Shown piece by piece: positions 59,794-64,000 of a stretch of DNA of 64,000 bases; positions within the stretch are counted from its first letter, which is position 1; each line of letters opens with the position of its first letter. Source of the DNA: Microlunatus antarcticus (GTDB taxonomy: Bacteria > Actinomycetota > Actinomycetes > Propionibacteriales > Propionibacteriaceae); contig NZ_JACHZG010000001.1 of assembly GCF_014193425.1 (NCBI RefSeq), positions 1 to 64,000 of the forward strand, in the 5' to 3' direction. The notes under the pieces were generated by a model, which was not told where the DNA came from, did no database searches, and saw only the letters and a list, made by a program, of their open reading frames with translations. The position numbers were made by a program, and so were the translations under genes.

Positions 59794-60743
59794 CAGGCCA
59801 CCTCGTCCCGGCTGCGGTTGGCGCGCCACTGGACGATCGTGAAGACGAGCGTCAGCACGAAGATCACGACGCCGATCGCGGCGCCGTAGCCCTGGTCGCG
59901 GGTGGGGCCGAAGGCCACCTTGTAGGCCCAGGTGCCGAGCACCTCGGTGCTGTTGCCGGGGCCGCCGTTGGTCAGCACGAAGATCGTGTCGAAGACCTGG
60001 AAGCTGTAGATCACGTTCATGATGATCAGGAAGAACGTGGCCGGTCCGACGAGCGGGACGGTCACGTTCCGGAAGCGCTGCCAGCCGTTCGCGCCGTCGA
60101 GGGCGGCGGCCTCGTACAGGTCGGGCGGCACCGCCTGCAGCGAGGCGAGGTAGATGATCATGCTGAAGCCGACGCGGATCCAGAGCGTCACCAGGACGAC
60201 CGAGATGAACGCCCAGGCCCCGTTCGACTGCCAGGGGATGCCGCTCGACGCCCCGAGGGCGACCAGCAGCTTGTTCACCACGCCGATGACCTCGTTGTAG
60301 AGGAACGTGCCGATCAGGCCGACCGACACCCCCGAGATCACCAGCGGCAGGTAGACCACCGTGCGCCAGATCTTGCGGCCGGGCAGCACCGAGTTCATCA
60401 GCACCGCGAGGGCGAGCCCGAGGGCCATGCTCAGCGGCACCGTGATGACCGTGAACAGCGCCGTGTTGAGCAGCGCCCGGACGAACGTGTCGTCGCCGAG
60501 CATCGTGCGGAAGTTCTCGAGCCCCAGCGGCGTGGTGTCGCCGGTCAGGGGCGACACCTTCTGCGTGCTGTAGAAGAACGTCCCCAGCATCGGCAGGATC
60601 AGGAAGGCCAGGGCGAGCAGGACCGACGGGCCCACGAACAGCAGCGCCGACGGCTCCCACAGCGACCGGCCCCGGCGGCGGGGCGACCGGCCCGCCGGGG
60701 TGACGGCGTCCTGCCCGGCGGCCAGCGCGGCCGCCTGGCTCAC
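59793..60743 (-). CDS. Carbohydrate ABC permease (MalF type)
   Basis: A 316-residue permease: WEPSALLFVGPSVLLALAFLILPMLGTFFYS, STQKVSPLTGDTTPLGLENFRTML, EAA motif YEAAALDGANGWQRFRNVTVPLVGPATFF. GTG 60,743 overlaps the TGA of the binding-protein gene (GTGA). No ATPase gene follows; CUT1 systems in actinomycetes commonly share one MsiK-type ATPase encoded elsewhere. Confidence 0.95.
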   Translation of the reverse strand: MSQAAALAAGQDAVTPAGRSPRRRGRSLWEPSALLFVGPSVLLALAFLILPMLGTFFYSTQKVSPLTGDTTPLGLENFRTMLGDDTFVRALLNTALFTVITVPLSMALGLALAVLMNSVLPGRKIWRTVVYLPLVISGVSVGLIGTFLYNEVIGVVNKLLVALGASSGIPWQSNGAWAFISVVLVTLWIRVGFSMIIYLASLQAVPPDLYEAAALDGANGWQRFRNVTVPLVGPATFFLIIMNVIYSFQVFDTIFVLTNGGPGNSTEVLGTWAYKVAFGPTRDQGYGAAIGVVIFVLTLVFTIVQWRANRSRDEVA

Positions 60744-62056
60744 TGCACCGCCTTCTGCACCGCTTCGGCCAGCGCGGCCGTCGTGTCGGCGGCGGACCGC
60801 CCGCCGAGGAACGCCTTCTCGAGCTCGTTCTGCAGCGCCAGGTTGAGGTTCGCGAACTGCGGGACCGTGACCTGGGCGACCTGCTCGGGCGTCAGCGTCT
60901 TGGCCTGGAGCACGAACGGGGCCATCAGGTCGGGCCGGATGGCGAAGTCGAGCTGGGACGCGGTGAGGCTCTTGAGCGTCGGCAGCTGGTTCGTGGCCTG
61001 GCAGTAGGTGCGCATCGCGTCCTCCGAGACCAGGTACTGGAGGAACTTCGTCGCGGCCTCGGTGTTCTTGCCGCTCTTGGGTGCCACGACCGCGTTGCCA
61101 CCGAGGTCGGTCGAGGCCGCGACGTCGCGCGGCTGCGGCATGGCGCCGTACTCGAACTTCTGCTTGACCCCGCTGTTGATCGTCGGCACGAGGAAGCTGC
61201 CGGCGAAGGCCATGGCGACCGTCCCCGACTGGAAGGCGGCGTCGGGGTAGGTGGTGCTCTTGACCGAGGAGTTCTTGGCCACCCAGCCGTTCTTGAAGAA
61301 GCCCGACGTGAAGTCGACCGTCTTGCGGCCCGCGTCGGAGTCGATGGCCGCCGCCTTGAGGTCGGGGGTGAGCAGGGCGCCGCCGGCCTCGAAGAGCCAG
61401 GTGAGCCAGCGGTACGCGCCAGCGCTCTGCCAGTCGTAGATGAAGGCGGACTGGCCGCTCTTGGTGACCTTGGCCAGCTTGTTCGACGCGTCGGTGAACT
61501 GCTCCCAGGTCCACGCCTCCTCCAGCGTGGTCGGGATGTTCGTGATCCCGGCGGCCTCGAAGGCGTCCTTGCGGTAGAGGATCGCGGTCGTGTCGATCTG
61601 GTGCGGGGCGCCGTACGGCTTGCCGTTCGCGACGACCGCGGAGAACAGGCCCGGCTCGAACGCGTTCGCGTCCAGGCTGGCCGAGAGGTCGAGCAGGACG
61701 TCCTGGCTCGTGTACTGACCCATGTCGATGTAGGACACGCGGAACAGGTCCGGCGGGTTGCCCGCCTGGAAGCGGGTGTCCAGGTTGGTCTGGACGCTCG
61801 CGTACGGGACCGTGTCCGTCTTGATCGTGATCCCGGGGTTGGCCTGCTGGAACGAGGCGATGACCGCGTCGAAGGCGGCCTTCTCCTCGTCGCCGGACCA
61901 GTTGACGAAGGTGAGCTCGACCGGCCCGCCCGCGCTGGCGCCGCCCGAGGGGGCGCTGCTGCCGGCCTTGCTGGTCAGTCCCGAGCAGGCGCTGAGCCCG
62001 GCGGCCGCGCCGAGCCCGAGCCCCCCTGCCAAGAGCTGCCGACGGTTGAGCGACAT
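60740..62056 (-). CDS. Carbohydrate ABC substrate-binding lipoprotein
   Basis: ATG 62,056 follows GGGGGA. The signal (MSLNRRQLLAGGLGLGAAAGLSAC) ends in the lipobox L-S-A-C and carries a twin-arginine-like RRQLL. The 438-residue protein has the extracellular solute-binding family 1 pattern (ELTFVNWSGDEEKAAFDAVIASFQQANPGITIKTDTVPYASVQ, AGNPPDLFRVSYIDMGQYTSQ). Sugar unknown. First gene of the importer operon. Confidence 0.95.
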   Translation of the reverse strand: MSLNRRQLLAGGLGLGAAAGLSACSGLTSKAGSSAPSGGASAGGPVELTFVNWSGDEEKAAFDAVIASFQQANPGITIKTDTVPYASVQTNLDTRFQAGNPPDLFRVSYIDMGQYTSQDVLLDLSASLDANAFEPGLFSAVVANGKPYGAPHQIDTTAILYRKDAFEAAGITNIPTTLEEAWTWEQFTDASNKLAKVTKSGQSAFIYDWQSAGAYRWLTWLFEAGGALLTPDLKAAAIDSDAGRKTVDFTSGFFKNGWVAKNSSVKSTTYPDAAFQSGTVAMAFAGSFLVPTINSGVKQKFEYGAMPQPRDVAASTDLGGNAVVAPKSGKNTEAATKFLQYLVSEDAMRTYCQATNQLPTLKSLTASQLDFAIRPDLMAPFVLQAKTLTPEQVAQVTVPQFANLNLALQNELEKAFLGGRSAADTTAALAEAVQKAVQ

Positions 62057-62140
62057 TCTTTTCCCCCTTCGCCGAAACGGCGATTGTTGCAGCAGACGTC
62101 CTCCGTTCCCCGGGCCGGGCAGAGGCGGATGCGCCGGGCG

Positions 62141-63427
62141 CTAGCCCGAGAGCAGGAACCGGAACATCGGGCTGTCGCTGCCGATCAGCTCGATCTGGGG
62201 TGGTGACGCGGCCATCCGGGCCAGCAGCGGGGCCAGGTCCTCGCGTCGGGCCAGCTCGATCCCCACCAGCGCCGGGCCGGTCTCGCGGTTGCTGCGCTTG
62301 ACGTACTCGAACAGGGTGATGTCGTCGTCGGGTCCGAGGACCTCGTCGAGGAAGTGGCGCAGCGCGCCGGGCTGCTGGGCGAACTCGACGAGGAAGTAGT
62401 GCTTGCGGCCCTCGAAGACCGCGGCGCGCTCGGCGATCTCGGCGTAGCGGCTGACGTCGTTGTTGCCGCCCGAGAGCACGCACACCACGCGCTGGCCCGG
62501 CTCGACCCGGACGACGCTCGTCAGCGCCGCGGAGGCCAGGGCGCCGGCGGGCTCGGCGACGACGCCGTCGGAGGCGTACATCGACAGCAGCTCGACGCAG
62601 ACCCCGCCCTCCGGCACCTGCACGAGCTCCGCGCCGGACGCGGCGATGAGCGGCGTGGTCAGCGCGCCGGCCCGCCGGACGGAGGCGCCGTCGACGAACG
62701 TGTCGAGGTCGACGAGGTCGACCGGGTGACCCGCGGCGAGGGCGGCGGCCACGCAGGCCGCCCCCAGCGGCTCGACGCCCACGACCCGGACCTGCGGGTG
62801 GCGCTCGCGCAGCCAGGCCGTGCAGCCCGCGAGCAGCCCGCCGCCGCCGACGGGCACGACCAGCACGTCCGGCGGGGAGCCCGTCTGCTCGACCAGCTGC
62901 TCGACGAGCTCGAGGGCGACCGTGCCCTGCCCGGCGATCGTGCGCAGGTCGTCGAAGGCCGGCACGACGGTGGCGCCGGTCCGGATCGCGTCCGCCGCAG
63001 CGGCGACGGCCGCCTCGTCGTAGGTGCCGCCCGTGACGACGACCTCCACGTGGTCACCGCCGATCGCGGTGATCCGCTCGCGCTTCTGCCGGGGCGTGTT
63101 CCGCGGCAGGAACACGCGACCCCGGATGCCGAGGGCGGCGCACGCGTACGCCAGGCCTTGGCCGTGGTTGCCGGCGCTCGCGCAGACGACGCCGCGGGCC
63201 CGCTGCGCCTCGCTCAGCTGGGCCAGGACGTTGTAGGCGCCGCGCACCTTGTAGGAGCGGACGACCTGCAGGTCCTCGCGCTTGAACCAGACCTCGGCGC
63301 CGCCCGCGGAGAGCCGCGTGTTCCGCTGCAGGGGAGTGCGCTCGACCACCCCGGCGAGGCGTCGGGCGGCCTCCTCGACGAGCTCGGCGCCCATCTCGAC
63401 CGCCGTCTGCTGCGCTTGCGCCGTCAC
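62141..63427 (-). CDS. ilvA: Threonine ammonia-lyase (biosynthetic type with ACT-like domain)
   Basis: A 428-residue PLP fold-type II enzyme: RTPLQRNTRLS, PLP lysine in VRSYKVRGAYN, ASAGNHGQGLAYACAALG, VPVGGGGLLAG, and a C-terminal ACT-like part (HYFLVEFAQQPGALRHFLDEVL, GIELARREDLAPLLARM) of the TIGR02079 type. Reaction: threonine to 2-oxobutyrate and ammonia, the entry to isoleucine synthesis. GTG 63,427 is chosen (the frame is open to 63,484). Not linked to other ilv genes here. Confidence 0.9.
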   Translation of the reverse strand: MTAQAQQTAVEMGAELVEEAARRLAGVVERTPLQRNTRLSAGGAEVWFKREDLQVVRSYKVRGAYNVLAQLSEAQRARGVVCASAGNHGQGLAYACAALGIRGRVFLPRNTPRQKRERITAIGGDHVEVVVTGGTYDEAAVAAAADAIRTGATVVPAFDDLRTIAGQGTVALELVEQLVEQTGSPPDVLVVPVGGGGLLAGCTAWLRERHPQVRVVGVEPLGAACVAAALAAGHPVDLVDLDTFVDGASVRRAGALTTPLIAASGAELVQVPEGGVCVELLSMYASDGVVAEPAGALASAALTSVVRVEPGQRVVCVLSGGNNDVSRYAEIAERAAVFEGRKHYFLVEFAQQPGALRHFLDEVLGPDDDITLFEYVKRSNRETGPALVGIELARREDLAPLLARMAASPPQIELIGSDSPMFRFLLSG

Positions 63428-63493
63428 GTCCCGATCATCCCTCACGGCAACTCTCAAGTGTGACGAGAGGGACGAGGGTTTCATCAGTGAAGT

Positions 63494-63587
63494 GGCCCGG
63501 AGCTCTTCCCGGGCCCCCTCAGGCGTGCTTAAGGTGCCTCAGTCCGCGGCTCGTACGAGGGGGAAGCCGGCGGACGCAGCACGAGCC
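63494..63587 (+). ncRNA. Candidate structured 5' leader of the lysozyme gene
   Basis: A stable hairpin (GGCCCGG / CCGGGCC, 63494-63515) is followed by two interleaved pairings: GTCCGC (63542-63547) with GCGGAC (63570-63575), and GGCTCGT (63548-63554) with ACGAGCC (63581-63587). These cannot form as simple nested stems, so together they describe a pseudoknot. Riboswitches are known upstream of actinobacterial cell-wall hydrolase genes, but the conserved 3' core of the c-di-AMP riboswitch is not recognisable. Confidence 0.35.
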
Positions 63588-63612
63588 GACGCCGACGACT
63601 CCGAGGAACCAC

Positions 63613-64000
63613 ATGATCTCCCGACGCACCGCCCGACACTCCCGCATCGCCCGCGGCCTGCCAGCCCTGGCGCTCGGCCTGACCGCGCTGGCGCTCGCCG
63701 TGCCCACCAGCCTCCCGGCGGCCGCGGCCCCCGGCGGTCCGTCCGCCGGGTCGGGCGAGAAGGCCACGCTCGCGGCCGCGCAGGAGAAGACCGCGTCCGG
63801 CCGCCAGCTCACCGCCGCCGCCGAGAAGGCCGGCCTCGAGGTCGGCAACGCCACCATGGGCTGGCGCGAGCGGGGGACCGAGCGGGCCGCGCTGCAGCAG
63901 CGCTCCGGCCTGCTCCGCTACGGCGCGGCGGCCCGGTCGAGCACGAGCTCCTTCACGCCGAAGGGCGTGCTCGGGGTCGACATCTCGAGCTACCAGGGCA
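63613..64000 (+). CDS. Secreted GH25 lysozyme-like protein (3' end outside window)
   Basis: ATG 63,613 follows GAGGA. The frame is open to the window edge (129 codons). It starts with a long signal peptide (ISRRTARHSRIARGLPALALGLTALALAVPTSLPAAAAP), then an Ala/Glu-rich segment that may be a linker or coiled coil (EKATLAAAQEKTASGRQLTAAAEKAG), and ends in KGVLGVDISSYQG, the first motif of GH25 muramidases (G-x-D-[IV]-S-x-Y-Q). A peptidoglycan hydrolase is likely; catalytic residues lie beyond the edge. Confidence 0.75.
   Translation, partial: MISRRTARHSRIARGLPALALGLTALALAVPTSLPAAAAPGGPSAGSGEKATLAAAQEKTASGRQLTAAAEKAGLEVGNATMGWRERGTERAALQQRSGLLRYGAAARSSTSSFTPKGVLGVDISSYQG

Noticed and set aside
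58897-62056. Complete sugar transporter including ATPase
   Set aside because: Only the binding protein and two permeases are present; no ATP-binding gene lies in or next to the operon.

Overview
The window is high-GC actinobacterial DNA. The gene families point to an actinomycete of the Nocardioidaceae/Propionibacteriaceae type: a DUF222/HNH endonuclease, DUF2630, DUF5995, MmyB-type regulators beside short-chain dehydrogenases, FG-GAP secreted proteins, and very frequent GTG starts overlapping TGA stops. No ribosomal or other lineage marker is present, so the genus cannot be fixed.

The window has two parts. Positions 1 to about 14,572 look like the right-hand end of a genomic island. The base composition is visibly less GC-biased, genes are mostly single and mixed in orientation, two are clearly broken, and the gaps carry degenerate copies of a 25-base repeat that almost all point the same way. 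The cargo is accessory: a PQQ-type propeller protein, GNAT acetyltransferases, a drug/sugar-efflux MFS transporter, two HAD phosphatases, two aminoglycoside-phosphotransferase-fold kinases, a tyrosine phosphatase-like protein and several unknown proteins. The part ends at 14,528-14,572 with the 3' portion of a tRNA-Arg(ACG) gene, from anticodon loop to CCA, without its 5' half. That is the typical scar of a tRNA-integrating element. The integrase and the intact tRNA would lie to the left, outside the window.

From about 14.6 kb onwards the sequence looks like ordinary chromosome. Its blocks are: a divergent sugar-acid dehydratase / Zn-dehydrogenase pair (14.6-17.4 kb); a translationally coupled trio of membrane protein, DUF4062-STAND NTPase and DUF5995 protein (17.4-21.5 kb); small conserved proteins, a DUF805 membrane protein and a PLP enzyme (21.6-24.6 kb); a flavoprotein-methyltransferase fusion divergent from an XRE-cupin regulator (24.6-27 kb); FG-GAP and DUF222/HNH genes (27-30.2 kb); a TetR-controlled multidrug efflux cluster (30.2-34.9 kb); assorted redox enzymes and regulators (34.9-41.8 kb); a propeller lipoprotein followed by a secreted GH31 glycosidase and a dehydrogenase (41.9-46.5 kb); and a cytosine permease, cytosine deaminase and P-loop kinase operon next to a MazEF module (46.5-49.6 kb).

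The main metabolic unit is a seven-gene operon read leftward from 57,439 to 50,451. It encodes beta-ureidopropionase, dihydropyrimidinase, a luciferase-like oxidoreductase and a complete NMT1/ThiY-type ABC importer, with stop/start overlaps at nearly every junction. With the cytosine permease and deaminase nearby, the region looks dedicated to uptake and degradation of pyrimidines or hydantoins. The right end carries a carbohydrate ABC importer without an ATPase gene, a threonine ammonia-lyase and the start of a GH25 lysozyme-like gene cut by the window edge.
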